From: Craspedostauros australis
Taxonomy: Eukaryota > Bacillariophyta > Bacillariophyceae > Mastogloiales > Achnanthaceae
Reading direction: 5' to 3'
DNA: 64,000 nucleotides
Assembly: GCA_026770025.1 (NCBI GenBank)
Contig: JAMXDE010000050.1
Location: 248,001 to 312,000, forward strand
Shown in pieces: positions 32,353 through 43,246 of the stretch (positions within the stretch are counted from its first letter, which is position 1; every line of letters begins with the position of its first letter). A model generated the notes under the pieces. It was not told where the DNA came from and did no database searches. It saw only the letters and a list, made by a program, of their open reading frames with translations. The position numbers were made by a program, and so were the translations under genes.

Positions 32353-34185
32353 ATGGCGCTACTACCATCCGCATCCACAGCTTCAGCTTCAGCTACAGTT
32401 ACGGACTCGGGAAGAGGAGTGGAGCCTCCGCGAGACATCGAGACTCCCCCACAACCCATCACCCGGTTCGCCACTGCAGGCGAAGAGCATGATGACTTCG
32501 ACAACGATCTCCTGCTGCGCGCAGTGAAGGATGCGGGGCGCTGGGCATTCGGAACGGTGTTCGTCGAAGTGTGGGTCCTCAACGACAGCAAGACGCACCT
32601 GTACCGTCCGCAGAACGGCTGGTGGGTCGACCCCGTCTACCAAGCCTCCGACGATGAGCATCTTCTCACGAAGCTCGTGGATCCGGAACATCCCGACTAC
32701 ATCGCGGCCCATCCGCTGGCGCCGGGATGCGGGCTGCCAGGCGCCTTGTGGGCCGGGGCGCAGAGGGGCAGCACGGTCAGGTTCGGCGGACAGAGCCAGA
32801 GAGCCGTCACCAACTTGAGCGAGAGGTCGAATGCGGGCACGGCCGAGACGCCCGGCAACGCCCAGTTCGACACGTCCAACATGGCGACGCGCATTCTGTG
32901 GAGGGAGGTGCGACCGCTGGCCGACGATCCCGACCAGCCCTACAACCCGCGCATGATCCACATGGCCAACTGCCGCCTCGGTTGGGCCGCCGGCGTTCCC
33001 TTCCAGATGGGCGGCAACGAGGGCATCGTCGTCTACATGGCGCGTGACACGATCGACTTCTCGCGTCTCAGCAGCCCCACCAACGAATCCTACCTCATGC
33101 ACGCGACCTTGCTCATCGGCGCCGCCTACGGTCTGCGAGGCCCGCGCCAGGCATCGGTCGACGCGCGCAAGGCCGAATTGCGCAGCACGCTGAAGCGCGT
33201 CAAGGCCAAGCTGCGCGCCGTCATGAAGTTCGGAGCCAAGGCGCTCGAAGCTCTCGTAGAGAGCGAATCAACTCGCTTCGATGCCACGAATCCCGACAAG
33301 CATCCGTCGATGCATCTCGGTACCAAGCTCGATGGCAGCACGGACGATGCCTGCACGGACGTGACCAATCTCGTCATCCACAAGGCCAAATCGTCCTACC
33401 AGAAATTCTTCGGCGCCAACGTGCGCGGTCCGCCATTCTTCATGTGGGATCAGGCGATATGGTCCTTCATTTCCGCATTCATCTCGTTGCTCGTCATCAC
33501 CAACATCAGCAAGGCGCTCGTCGACGAGCATGGCAAGGATTTTGCGGTTGTACTGGGGTGAGTGCGGTGCATACAATATACTTTTTGTTGTGTTTTGTTT
33601 CTTTCATTGTGTGGTGGCGGCGACTTGGAATGGAAATGAGGATGGTGGAATGAATGTTCGGTGTGGCTGCAAGTACGTATGAACTGTCCAAATACGATGA
33701 CACATCAACTCACGCAAACAAATTGCATTGCACTGTTGTGCGCAACTCCTGCACATCACAGACCCTTCGGAGCACTCATGACGCTGCAGTACGGTCTGAC
33801 GGCCGCCCCCGCATCGCAACCCAGAAATGCGTTGGTCGGCCAATTCCTCTCGCTCGTCATCTCGCAATCGATCGCGCAGCTCGATTCGGTGGAACCATGG
33901 CTGCGGCAGTCGCTGGCGACGGCCCTGGCAGTCGGCGTCATGGTCAAGCTCGGCATCACGCATCCGCCGGCTGGAGCGGCGGCTCTGCTCTTCAGCACGG
34001 GACGGTTCACGTGGAATCAGGTGTGGATCATGCTCATGGCCAACGCGGTGGCCGTGGTCCTGGCCACGCTGCTCAACAACTTCAACGACAAGCGCCAGTA
34101 TCCGACCTTCTGGGGATTCCGTCCGATCCGGGAGCTGCTGGGCATGTCGGATGATGACGACAGCAAAAAGAAGAAGGTGGCGTGA
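32353..34185 (+). CDS. GAF-like domain fused to HPP-family membrane protein
   Basis: Exons are 32353..33557 and 33762..34185 (intron 204 nt, GTGAGT...CAG), giving 542 residues. The splice joins VVLG to PFGALMTLQYG, which rebuilds the conserved start of an HPP helix pair. The N-terminal half resembles a GAF sensor domain (GTVFVEVWVLNDSKTHLYRP, GGWW-like NGWWVDPVY, VPFQMGGNEGIVVYMAR). A basic coiled-coil-like stretch follows (KAELRSTLKRVKAKLRAV). About four membrane segments complete the protein, with the family motif LGITHPPAGAAALLF near residue 467 and SQPRNALVGQ. Plant HPP proteins of chloroplasts have been linked to nitrite transport, so a ligand-gated anion carrier is a reasonable guess, not a demonstration. 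The C-terminus is acidic then Lys-rich (DDDDSKKKKVA). Confidence 0.85.
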
Positions 34186-34370
34186 TCGTCAGGATGATGC
34201 GCATGCGTTCACACGAGGAGCGGCCAGCAGCGCCGGGAAACTACGCGGCGTCATGCGCAAAGAAAACGCGATCGCAATCCCACACCAATACATACAATAG
34301 ACTGATGGAGACAAAACAGATAAGTACGTAGACATGGAACAATAGACACCTGTGATTGACTGATCAGTGC

Positions 34371-35288
34371 CAAACGCCTTTGCAGATCGCCAGCAGCAGC
34401 AGATTCCTTCAGAATTCAAGCTATCTCTCAACGTACTTCACGAGAGTATACCTGAAGCAACAGAGAACTGCCGAGACAACCGACAAATTCCTGCAAACTT
34501 GTCGCAACAGCATTGCCATGGACAAGTCCAATGCTTTCGAAAACGGCACCATGGCGGACACTGTCTTCATCGTTGGCCGAGGCGATCAACAACAAACAAA
34601 CAACGCACGCAGCGCAATCATGTTGGTTGCGGTGCCATCCATCAAGGCGGTGCTCGATCAAAGCATCGATTGCGAAGATAGCATCCTGGTTCCATCAGTC
34701 ACAAGGCACAAGCGCAGAATCCCATTTCCAGACTTCGACCCCGCGTATGTCCGAAACGGCACATCTACTCAGGCGGTACATCATTCATCGATGGCGATGA
34801 CAAGCCTCTGGCCTGGACAACCTGCAACAGCTGTTGATCGTTGCTGGGCACTTCCATTGCTAGCAACTCAAGATCATCCACATCGAAGCCAAGTTGATCC
34901 ACACGTATCTGCTCCCGAATGCCCGGATTGAGCTGTTCCTCTTTGCGGATCAACATGATTGCATGATGCTGAAGGACGCGGCCATTCGAATGGCAACTGA
35001 CACCACGAACGTGCTACATAACAATCCACAATTTTCAGACTGGCAGGATGTGCTGGCCTGATGAAGGAGCTTCGTCTTGCGAGCCAACAGAGCAAGGTAA
35101 GCAGCGCCGGAGTTGATGGGTTCGACAACATGTCAGTGATGGAGATGTATGGCTGTTTCCATGATTGCGAGTGTGTGTATTTGGATTCTGACATGCATCG
35201 CCCGTCCCTGCTCCATTTGGTTCGAAAGAAAATGTCAGCCAACAACAAAAGACAGAATGAAGGCATGGAAAATCACAATCTCATCTGA
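34371..35288 (+). pseudogene. Decayed, 5'-truncated ankyrin-BTB copy
   Basis: Pieces of an ankyrin-BTB gene follow one another in changing frames. TPLQIASSS at 34374 matches the last ankyrin repeat of copy A, and MADTVFIVGRGDQQQ near 34550 matches its BTB start. After PAYVR near 34755 the frame shifts to HIYSGGTSFIDGDD, then again to LDNLQQLLIVAGHFHC. A TAG at 34861-34863 stands where the paralogues have Trp of CWQLK. A further shift near 35045 restores LAGC-GLMKELRLAS, and the family end motif closes at 35288 (MSVMEMYGCFHDCE, MHRPSLLHLVRKK). The first ankyrin repeats are missing. The gene lies 186 bp downstream of the GAF-HPP stop. Confidence 0.85.
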
Positions 35289-36557
35289 CCACGATCATCA
35301 GCGCTACCACAAAAGTAGGAGTTTCAATCTGCTTTCACATCCTCTCGAAGTCACCACCAGTCACCACCATTCACCGCCCTCTGAATAAGACTATGCGACT
35401 ACTGTATTGAGTTTCCTTGCTGTAAGTGTCCATCACGCGTTCAGCAAACGTCCGCAACGTCGTCGAGCGACGACGACATTCAATTCTTCCCGTGTGCCAC
35501 GCTATCAGCTCTGCTGTCCGTTCGCAACAGTGCTGTCTCGGGCGCCTCACCACAAAGACCACTGGTTACATTTCAAACGCCGTCTCATTCATACTCACAT
35601 TTACTCTACGGGTCCCTGATCCACTTCCGCCCTCGTTGCTCTCTGCTGCATGTCTTGTTTCTGCAGCGGCGACAGACGCCAGCATCAAGTCAAACATGAG
35701 ATTGGCGTTTGCGAAAGGGCCAGCCGCGTTCTTTTTGTGTGGTTCGTGAATAAATAGATACTTTTAGTCTTGTTTGACGAACAAAACTGGAGAAACGGTT
35801 TCCCACGATGATGGTCAAGACATGACACACATCAATCGAAACGAGAGCAAGCGAAGATGGTGGTGAAGAAAACGATTCAGTTGGCAACGAAAGCGACGTT
35901 CCCGAATCCAGCAACAAGCGGAATGACCACGGCAATGGTCCCAGTACTGCGATGCCGTTCAATGAAACTTTGAATGCGGAGATGGGGATCGTGGGACACA
36001 ACGATCGTGAGATGAAATCGAAACACCATCGCGGAAGGTTGCGGAGCGCTGTAGAATGAATGCGTGAGAAGCGTGAGGGATCGTGTGGAATCGCATGACA
36101 ATCAGTATGCATCATGCGCAGCAAGCAATGCGCGATGCGCAATTCAACCAAAGATTGATGGGCGGAGACCGAAGAGTCCGCAACAAAACTGGAGAGAATC
36201 GCACACCTCACAAAATCCAAAATACTCCAACTCAAACATCGACGCAGACTTCATCACGCGCAATTGCATCGAGCATGTACGTACCATACCTATGACGAAG
36301 TCCTTGGCTTATCCCATCGTCGCCTTTCTGCCTTGAGAAACGATCATGGCGACTGATCCCATCGAGCACTCGTACATCCATCACTTTGCTGTCTATGAAG
36401 CTCTGATGACATCTCTTCAATGCCCTTCTCTTCTCACCATTGCCCGTTCCCTCCTTCTGCAAATGTTCTCGTTTAGTCAAACATCCATCCAACCAAACCA
36501 AGCTACCAATAACCAACCAACTAACCAATTTGCACAGAACATCATCCGCAAGCGAAT
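35289..36557. other. Intergenic region
   Basis: This 1,269-bp stretch lies between the ankyrin-BTB pseudogene and the next ankyrin-BTB gene. Just before the latter, an AACCAA-rich tract ends TTTGCACAG at about 36537, which could be the 3' end of a 5'-UTR intron. No gene was seen. Confidence 0.45.
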
Positions 36558-38018
36558 ATGGCGAGTACTTGCCACTGCAAGTTGCTGGAAGGAGCCCAAA
36601 ACGGCAACCTAGACACCGTCAAGCTGTGGTGGGAGGAGCATCCAGAAGCTGACGTCAACACAATCACTAACGGCGGAAACGAAACCGCGCTGCATTGGGC
36701 GTGCGTCCACGGACATCTGGACATCGTGACGTACTTGACGGAAGAGTGCAAGGCGAACAGCAACATCCTCAACAAGCGCTTGCTTGCACCACTTCACAAC
36801 GCATGCATCTATGGCTGGCTTGACATCGTGGTGCATTTGGTGGAATTCTGCGAGGCTCACGTCAACACCCAAACCAAGAAAGGCAGGACCCCGCTCCACT
36901 ATGCGTGCAGATACGCCCGCTTAGAGATCGTCAAGTACCTCACCGAGTCGTGTGATGCTGACATTCACATTGAAGATTACGCCGGGCTGAAACCACGCCA
37001 CCTGGTGGGCGGGTTCCGTTGCGGGGAGGTCACCGACTACATCTTCCAACGCTTGCTCAATGACATGCCTCTCAACAAGAGCCTCTTTGACACCGCAGGC
37101 ATGTTCTCCGGTACGACTCCCAACAATGTCAACATTGATCGAATGCAAGCTCTCGAAGACGACACGCTGGCAGATGTCACGTTCGTCGTGGGATACGGCA
37201 CGATACAAGAAAAAATCAAGGCCAACAGCTCCATTTTGGTTGCAACTGTACCATCCCTCAAGACCATGCTGCATGCTGGGATCAAGCACGAAACGCGGAC
37301 CAGGGCTTCTCTCGGTGTGAGCAGCATCGATGATACCATCAGCAGCTTCCATGGAAGTGACAGTGAAGCTGACGCCGATGAAAACAAGGACGACGAGAGC
37401 GGCGACGACAGCGGCGTTCTCATCCACATGGACACGACGCTGCCTGCCGCGAATGCAGCGAAGACAACGATCCTCCTTTCAAACTTTCATCCCATCGATG
37501 TCAAGTACGTCCTCCGGTACATCTACTCAGGAGACTTTTCATTTGTTACCGCTCCCGACATGAAGGATCGCAAGCATCTTAAAAGTTTGCTGGTGGCAGC
37601 AAATCATTTCGATTGCTGGAGACTCCGCGTCATCATCGAGGCAGAAATGATCGAGCAGCATTTGTCGAAGGCCACCGTTGTCGAATTGATTCTCTTTGGT
37701 GATGCAAACGGTTGCGAGGCGCTGAAGGATGCATGTTTCCGGTTTGCGTCCGAAGACCCCCGCAAGTTGTTGGCCGAACCAGGGTTCCATGATCTGGCCA
37801 AGAATTCCAAGCTGTTGCAGGAATTTCTCACATACTACAACAGAGACGGACCGAACGGCGGCATCGACGACAAGGCCAGCAAGATGTCGACGATGGAGAT
37901 CTACGACTGGCTCGACAAAGATGGCACTTGGTTGAAGCAGCATCATGATCGTACGAAGTTGTTGGCGAAGGTGCGTAAGGACATGAAAAAGCCCAAGAAA
38001 AGGGCAGCGGAGTGGTGA
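36558..38018 (+). CDS. Ankyrin-BTB protein (copy B, divergent)
   Basis: The 486-residue protein has the family layout but is the most divergent intact member here. The ankyrin repeats are ETALHWACVHGHLDIVTYL, LAPLHNACIYGWLDIVVHLV and RTPLHYACRYARLEIVKYL. The BTB part is LADVTFVVGYGTIQEKIKAN...VKYVLRYIYSGDFSF, followed by VELILFGDANGCEALKDAC. An acidic insert of about 60 residues (SEADADENKDDESGDDSG) sits inside the BTB domain. The end motif is altered (MSTMEIYDWLDKDGTWL, DRTKLLAKVRKDM) and is followed by a basic tail KKPKKRAAEW that may be a nuclear signal. It is intron-free. The function is unknown; a cullin-3 adaptor role is possible. Confidence 0.88.
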   Translation: MASTCHCKLLEGAQNGNLDTVKLWWEEHPEADVNTITNGGNETALHWACVHGHLDIVTYLTEECKANSNILNKRLLAPLHNACIYGWLDIVVHLVEFCEAHVNTQTKKGRTPLHYACRYARLEIVKYLTESCDADIHIEDYAGLKPRHLVGGFRCGEVTDYIFQRLLNDMPLNKSLFDTAGMFSGTTPNNVNIDRMQALEDDTLADVTFVVGYGTIQEKIKANSSILVATVPSLKTMLHAGIKHETRTRASLGVSSIDDTISSFHGSDSEADADENKDDESGDDSGVLIHMDTTLPAANAAKTTILLSNFHPIDVKYVLRYIYSGDFSFVTAPDMKDRKHLKSLLVAANHFDCWRLRVIIEAEMIEQHLSKATVVELILFGDANGCEALKDACFRFASEDPRKLLAEPGFHDLAKNSKLLQEFLTYYNRDGPNGGIDDKASKMSTMEIYDWLDKDGTWLKQHHDRTKLLAKVRKDMKKPKKRAAEW

Positions 38019-38457
38019 GCTTGAACCACGAGATGGACTGCGAATGCCCAATGCACGCAAGCACGCACGCACGATGACAGAGTCCACATATCGCCTGAAG
38101 TAAGGGACTCATGGCTGTACTTGGCGAAGACAAGGAATGAGTGGAAATAGCCAAACAGAGTAGTGCTTTCGTGATAGAACTCGCACTAGAGTAGCGCTCA
38201 TAACGTAGCATTTATCAAACAAGCCGCTTTGGTTGAAACAGAGTGTTGCTCAGCGTTTTTATCGTGCATGTGTCTGTAAGGATTATACAAGTACCTATTC
38301 TAATGAGACTACAAATCTACGAATTTCGTTCATGTACTACGTGCTTGGTATTCATGACACATGTGCGCCAAAATCGTTGTGTGCCCACACGCACCATGTG
38401 AATCCACATCACACGAAAGGGAGCCACGACGCCCCCTGTTGCGTTCGGTGGTGTGCA
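38019..38457. other. Convergent 3' region
   Basis: This 439-bp stretch between two convergent stop codons should hold both 3' UTRs. No gene was seen. Confidence 0.5.
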
Positions 38458-39264
38458 TCAGCAGCGACGCCTAAGGAGCGTGTATCCTGAGCGAATGCGA
38501 TCCTCCTCCGGGACGGGCACATTGCGCCGCTGCTTGTTCTTGTCGGGCTTCGACTTGAACATAGTCATCAAGCCAGGTTGCTTGGTGCGGTTGGGCTTGG
38601 AGTTGGGGTACATGGGGATGTCGCCCTCATGCGATGCGCTTTCCACCGGTGCGTTCGTTCGATGGATTCCGTACTGTGTCGGCGGGACGAAGAAAACTTC
38701 GTTACTGGATGGCTTCACCTTGGGACGCAGCATGCTTCCGCACAGCGTGATGGTGGACGAACCGAGCCTGCAGTACCCAATGGGAGATCGGCAGCACGTG
38801 GCGTACATGCGGATGGTCTCGCTGGACTCGCGGATCCTGTGGAACGCCAGCAGTTCGGCCCCGCGCTTGAATCTGATGTGTGAGTCGTCAAAGTTGACGT
38901 AATGGATGGAGTTGGTCGATCTATCCACCACGTTGCGGAAGGTGGCGTGCTCCTTGCGCTGGAGGGACTCGTGCAGTGCGTCGACGAATCGCATACAACT
39001 CTTGCAATGGCAGACGAAGCTCTCTTGCTCCTTGTTGTTGTAGTCTGTGTGTGGCACCGAGATCTCGAGGCACACATCACGGCAACCGCATCGTGCGACC
39101 GCTGCTCTTGTCTTCCTTGTGACTGTGACGTTTTGCACCGAGTGATCGCTTTCTCCTTCGGTGCAAATGGATTCGCCAGACCTTTTTGTCAGCTCTTTGA
39201 TTGCCTTGCTTCCGGTGGACAATCCCTTGAAGGGGTTGCGCTTGACTTTGAGGTTGAGCGGCAT
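38458..39264 (-). CDS. GFA/CENP-V-like zinc-binding protein (DUF6151-type)
   Basis: The 268-residue ORF has the cysteine pattern of the GFA fold, a zinc-binding domain first known from glutathione-dependent formaldehyde-activating enzyme. It shows RCGCRDVCLEI, then FVCHCKSCMRFVDAL, then YATCCRSPIGYC with GSSTITLCGSML. The protein also has a basic N-terminus (NLKVKRNPFKGL) and a Lys/Arg/Pro-rich C-terminus (SKPDKNKQRRN). Many GFA-like proteins have no proven activity, so only the fold is called. The start codon lies 20 bp from an AT-rich motif shared with two other genes in the window. Confidence 0.7.
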   Translation of the reverse strand: MPLNLKVKRNPFKGLSTGSKAIKELTKRSGESICTEGESDHSVQNVTVTRKTRAAVARCGCRDVCLEISVPHTDYNNKEQESFVCHCKSCMRFVDALHESLQRKEHATFRNVVDRSTNSIHYVNFDDSHIRFKRGAELLAFHRIRESSETIRMYATCCRSPIGYCRLGSSTITLCGSMLRPKVKPSSNEVFFVPPTQYGIHRTNAPVESASHEGDIPMYPNSKPNRTKQPGLMTMFKSKPDKNKQRRNVPVPEEDRIRSGYTLLRRRC

Positions 39265-39284
39265 GCTTTCGTTCGTATTGGTGT

Positions 39285-39297
39285 GAATAATAGAATA
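39285..39297 (-). promoter_or_regulatory. Shared upstream motif TATTCTATTATTC
   Basis: Read on the minus strand, this 13-mer lies 20 bp upstream of the GFA-like start codon. It is the same string found before the genes at 14451 and 49706. Confidence 0.35.
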
Positions 39298-40252
39298 TAG
39301 AATAGTATTCTATTCTACAAGATAATATGATGGAGTATGTGCTGAGGGATTTGCTTTGAGTACGGGTATTGCTCTGATTGCTCTGATTGCTTTTGTTTGT
39401 TGAAATGCTTTGGATTTCGAGTTGTGAGAGGAGAGAAGACGGATGAGGGGCTGGTACAGCTGCTCGGCCATGAGGATGTTCACATCTTGTCAGTGTTGCC
39501 TCTCGGTAATCGAGAAGAGTGGAGCGGAGTACCTATGGCGGGTAGAGCAGAGTACCATGGAGTCGAGACCTCTCGCGGCTCCGTGCCAAGCCATGCACGA
39601 ACAATCTGCAGATGACAAGGGGAAGAGCACACTTTCTCTTCGCTCATTTCTGTACAAGGTCTGGAACTGTGATAGGAGTGGGAGTTCGCCCCGGGAACGA
39701 ATGCAACAACCCGATCACTGTTTCACTGAGACACATTGCGATTTGGAACTTGGAGTTCTGTCGTTCATGGTTCGTCGGCGGAAGAAAGACGCGATTACAT
39801 TGCTAGACTTCCTATTGGGACGATGAGCCACGTCCCATTGAACCCCCTTCATTAAGTACACATTTCAATGGAGAAGAAAAGCAAGTGATTCGACACACAA
39901 CAATGCTACTCGTCAAACGCGTTTTAGGCCCCCTTGTGACCATTCGTACGAACGCAATCACATAGAGGCGAAATGAGCACAATTATGCGAAGAGTGTTCA
40001 TTAACAACAGAGTCCACAGACCAAGCAACACTCAACGTTCAGTAAGATGTCATTCAGGTACAATTCAGACATGGTCGTGATCGATGCGAAAAGCTCGACC
40101 AAATAGGGGGTAAGCACAATGCACTGTAGGGACAAGAATACCGTAACGAATGTCACCAACTCTGCCCCCAAGATTCCAAGGAAACGATCCATGATCAACC
40201 ATTCAGTCTGCCCATCGTCAGTACAGCGAGAACAGTGTTGCCTACGGAGACT

Positions 40253-40269
40253 AGAGAGAGAGAGAGAGA
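40253..40269. repeat. (AG)n microsatellite
   Basis: This run of about eight AG units is followed within 40 bp by a (CATT)n run. Confidence 0.9.
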
Positions 40270-40371
40270 AGGAGTACATTGAGGGCAATCAATCCACGCA
40301 TTCATTCATTCATTCATTCACTCATTATAATACTCGCAATGTATCACATCTACCACTCTTCTCTCCCACAT

Positions 40372-42006
40372 TCACCGATTGCCTGAAGCGCCACCGATGA
40401 TGCGACCGTGACTATCCCAGAATCCAGGGATGGGATGAGCGCTGTCTGCCAAGCGCTCCATGCGATGGGCAGCTTGCAATATCTCTTCGTCGGACATGCT
40501 CGCCATCCAAGTGACCTTGACCCGCAGCTGCGCGCCATCGATGCGCAACAATTCCCGAATGAAAGCCGCCTGCGTGCGGATCTTGTCACGCTCTTGACGT
40601 TCTCGTTCGAAGACTTCGCGGTTGAGACGGGCAACCTCGTCGCGGTAGGCCTGCGAGTCCGTCTCGCGGAATTTGCGTTCCTTCAGAGCCTTGAGTTCAT
40701 GAGGCGAGCACAGGTGGATTGGCTGCCCCATCTGAGCGGACACCTTGTTGTACTTGTCGAACATGGGCGTGTCGAAGAAGTTCCACGTCTCACCTTCGCA
40801 TTGCGTGCCTTCCGCCGTCATGGGCCGCGTGCTGCGACCGCCTCCGATGTGATGGAAGGCGCCGACGCAGTCCTTGTTGTCTGCGCGGCTGCAGGACTTG
40901 TCGTCGGTGACGCGGATGGTCGCATGGCAGTTGTGCAGTGCGGCTCGGTAGGCGTAGTTACCCTCCACGTACCGATCATGGAACGGATCGCCCGGTTCGC
41001 CGTACATGCGCCCGATGTCCATGAGGTTCTGCCGACGGTACAAGCCTGCCCCGTTGGTATAGGATCCCCAAACGTTTTTGGTTCCCAGGCTCGTGTCAGC
41101 ACAGAACACTCTGTAATCGACGGAGGTCTTCATAGAAGAACCAGAACCTTTAGTTTTCGCATCATCGTCGCAGGAACCTGCCGCGCATGATCCCGTCCCT
41201 GGTAGCGACGGCAATGAATTGGCAAGGTCGACCTCCTGCTCTTCCCAAACGTCCGCAAAGGGGAAATGGAGGAAGCTCTCGTAGGATTCCAACCGAAGGA
41301 AGATGCCCATGATATCGCGTCCATCGAATGCCGTGCGTCCCTCCTTGCGCAAGGTCTCGAGCAGCGCCACCGACGTGGATATGATACGCTTGCGCTGCGG
41401 TGTCTGGATCGCCACGATGTCATCCAGATACAGCCAATCCTCCTCGAGCAGCAGGATGTACGGTGCCGTGCACAGATCGAAGATGAGCAGGTTCATCCCG
41501 TACGCCAGCCCGTGGTTCTCTCTCAGCGTCAACGCGTGCTCGATCTGGTACGAATCAACGATGCTCTGCGTCTTGTCCGCGCCGCTGCCGTTGTCCACCC
41601 ACGCGATTTCGTATCGCAAGCCGTCCGCCGACGTCGGCTCGTCCTCCTCCATGTGCCGTATCGCACCGGCGATGGTGTGATTCAACAGATCCGTGCGTCC
41701 GCAACAGCTCAGGAAGGCCAAGCAGATGTGTGGATTCGTTTCGGGGTACGTTCTACGGGGTTGCACGACATCAGATTGCTTCGGTTGCGTGGGACGCGAT
41801 GCCGTGGACGCGAACGTCCGCGAGTAGGCTGACGCTTCATCTCGGATGGTCTTGTACGGATTCGGTCGGGCGGATGATGCGTCGCAAGCGTCATCGTTGT
41901 CACCGTTGCGGGATACTGCGGACACGCAGTCTGGTCTCCGTTGGAGGATCAGCAACGCGAGTGTGCATAACAGGACCTGAAGCTTCATTGTGGTCGTCTG
42001 CGGCAT
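40372..42006 (-). CDS. Type II membrane glycosyltransferase, GT-A-like
   Basis: From the ATG at 42006 the protein has 544 residues. A hydrophobic segment (MKLQVLLCTLALLILQ) near the N-terminus acts as a signal anchor, so the catalytic part faces the ER or Golgi lumen. The fold shows ICLAFLSCCGRTDLLNHTI, then WVDNGSG, ENHGLAYGMNLL and LLLEEDWLYLDD, which resembles the nucleotide-sugar and metal-binding region of family 2-like transferases (an acidic EED in place of DxD). A Gly/Ser-rich insert precedes VDYRVFCADTS. A later NGAGLYRRQNL and the acidic EPGDPFHDRYVEGNYAYR could form the acceptor side. The C-terminal 130 residues are charged and helical. The sugar and acceptor are unknown. ATGs at 42081, 42033 and 41988 are alternatives. 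Confidence 0.75.
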   Translation of the reverse strand: MPQTTTMKLQVLLCTLALLILQRRPDCVSAVSRNGDNDDACDASSARPNPYKTIRDEASAYSRTFASTASRPTQPKQSDVVQPRRTYPETNPHICLAFLSCCGRTDLLNHTIAGAIRHMEEDEPTSADGLRYEIAWVDNGSGADKTQSIVDSYQIEHALTLRENHGLAYGMNLLIFDLCTAPYILLLEEDWLYLDDIVAIQTPQRKRIISTSVALLETLRKEGRTAFDGRDIMGIFLRLESYESFLHFPFADVWEEQEVDLANSLPSLPGTGSCAAGSCDDDAKTKGSGSSMKTSVDYRVFCADTSLGTKNVWGSYTNGAGLYRRQNLMDIGRMYGEPGDPFHDRYVEGNYAYRAALHNCHATIRVTDDKSCSRADNKDCVGAFHHIGGGRSTRPMTAEGTQCEGETWNFFDTPMFDKYNKVSAQMGQPIHLCSPHELKALKERKFRETDSQAYRDEVARLNREVFERERQERDKIRTQAAFIRELLRIDGAQLRVKVTWMASMSDEEILQAAHRMERLADSAHPIPGFWDSHGRIIGGASGNR

Positions 42007-42676
42007 GATGAAACGGCCGGATATGCGTGCCATGTGAGGAGCCTCGCTTGTATCGCAGCGCGTGTGAGATTGTGTGCTCATGTCTTTGTTGCGATCTCTG
42101 TTGTGTTCTCTTCATTCGTTTCGTTGCGGCGTCACGAACTTCGCCATTTTGGCACCATTCGACAAGATCCAAAGTTAGTCGTATGTGTCGAAAATCGTAC
42201 ATATCCTATTTGTGTCCAGAGAGAGACAAAGACAGAGGTCGTGGAGAAATCCATTCACCCCCGCCGAGTACCAGGCGTAGCAACGAAGAACCCAACGACC
42301 AAACTGAAAAATAGCACAAGCTTGATGCGAAGAGACATCATAGCAGAAAGCAAGAATGGCGCGAACGTCAAGAAAGGCCAGAAGAGTTGCTCCCTCATCC
42401 AACAAACTGACATGAAGCAGGAGGAGGAGGAGGACGAATACGAATGCACACCTCCATGAGAGAAAACATATCTATGCGCAACTGCGCAATCTGTCTTGAC
42501 ATGGCAACGCGATCGCCTCGCTCTCCCTTCTCCAATCGAATCACCACCAATCTTCAATCTCCTGGTCCCTGCGCGCGCTCTCTCTCTCTCTCTCTTGTTC
42601 TTGACACAACTTCGCATGCTTGAGTTCCGGAGACAAGCCACCAGTCCAATAGGTGGGTTTTCGTGTGCTGCTGCAG
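42007..42676. other. Intergenic region upstream of the ABCG exon
   Basis: This 670-bp stretch contains a (CT)n run at 42578-42595. It ends in a good splice acceptor (GTGCTGCTGCAG, 42665-42676) that introduces the ABCG exon. No ABC nucleotide-binding domain or further ABCG exon could be found in any frame. Confidence 0.6.
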
Positions 42677-43246
42677 TTCCCATCAGAGCGTCCTGTCTTC
42701 CTCCACGAGTACTCGACCAATCACTACTCCGTCTTTTCCTACTTCCTGTCCCGGCTCACCATGGAGGCGATGGTGACCTTGGCCCAGACCCTCGTGCTCA
42801 CAATCATCACCTACTTCCTCATCGACTTCCAGATGGATTATGGTCAGTACTTGATCATCACCTACGCTCTGTCCATGGCATCCACGGCATTCGTAGTCAC
42901 GCTCGGTAGCGCAGTCGAGGATCCCGAGATGGCCACCGAGATGCTCCCAATCCTCTTCGTCCCGCAGATGCTGTTCGCAGGCTTCTTCGTTGCCACAGAG
43001 CTCATCCCATCCTGGTTGCGATGGGCGCAGTACCTTTGTTCCTTGACATACGCACTTCGGCTGTTGGTGATCGAAGAGTTCGAGGGTTGCGAGGATGAGT
43101 TCGAGAACTGCAAGAACACCATCGACCAGCTTGAGGCCGACGACGATGAATCGTACTGGTACTGGCTGGTGCTTATCGCGCTGTTCGTGGTGTTCCGTCT
43201 GCTGGCACTCACAGTCTTGACCAACAAGGCCAGCAAATTCTACTAA
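42677..43246 (+). pseudogene. Stranded last exon of an ABCG (white/PDR-type) transporter
   Basis: The open frame after the acceptor encodes 189 residues matching the C-terminal half of an ABC2-type membrane domain. FPSERPVFLHEYSTNHYSV is the typical ABCG entry motif, followed by about four membrane segments and a lumenal loop with Cys pairs (EFEGCEDEFENCKNTI), ending LTNKASKFY. A complete ABCG half-transporter would need about 400 more N-terminal residues with the ATPase. Those are absent from the 670 bp before it, and beyond lies a gene on the other strand. No ATG exists before MEAMVTLAQ near 42761. It is either a fragment left by a rearrangement or an exon separated by an unusually long intron. 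Confidence 0.75.

Larger units (their letters stand above)
39265..40371. other. Intergenic region with simple repeats
   Basis: This 1,107-bp stretch holds the GFA-like promoter side on its left, short open frames without recognisable domains (the longest 127 codons, 39443-39826), an (AG)n run at 40253-40269 and a (CATT)n run at about 40299-40325. No gene is called. Confidence 0.5.
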
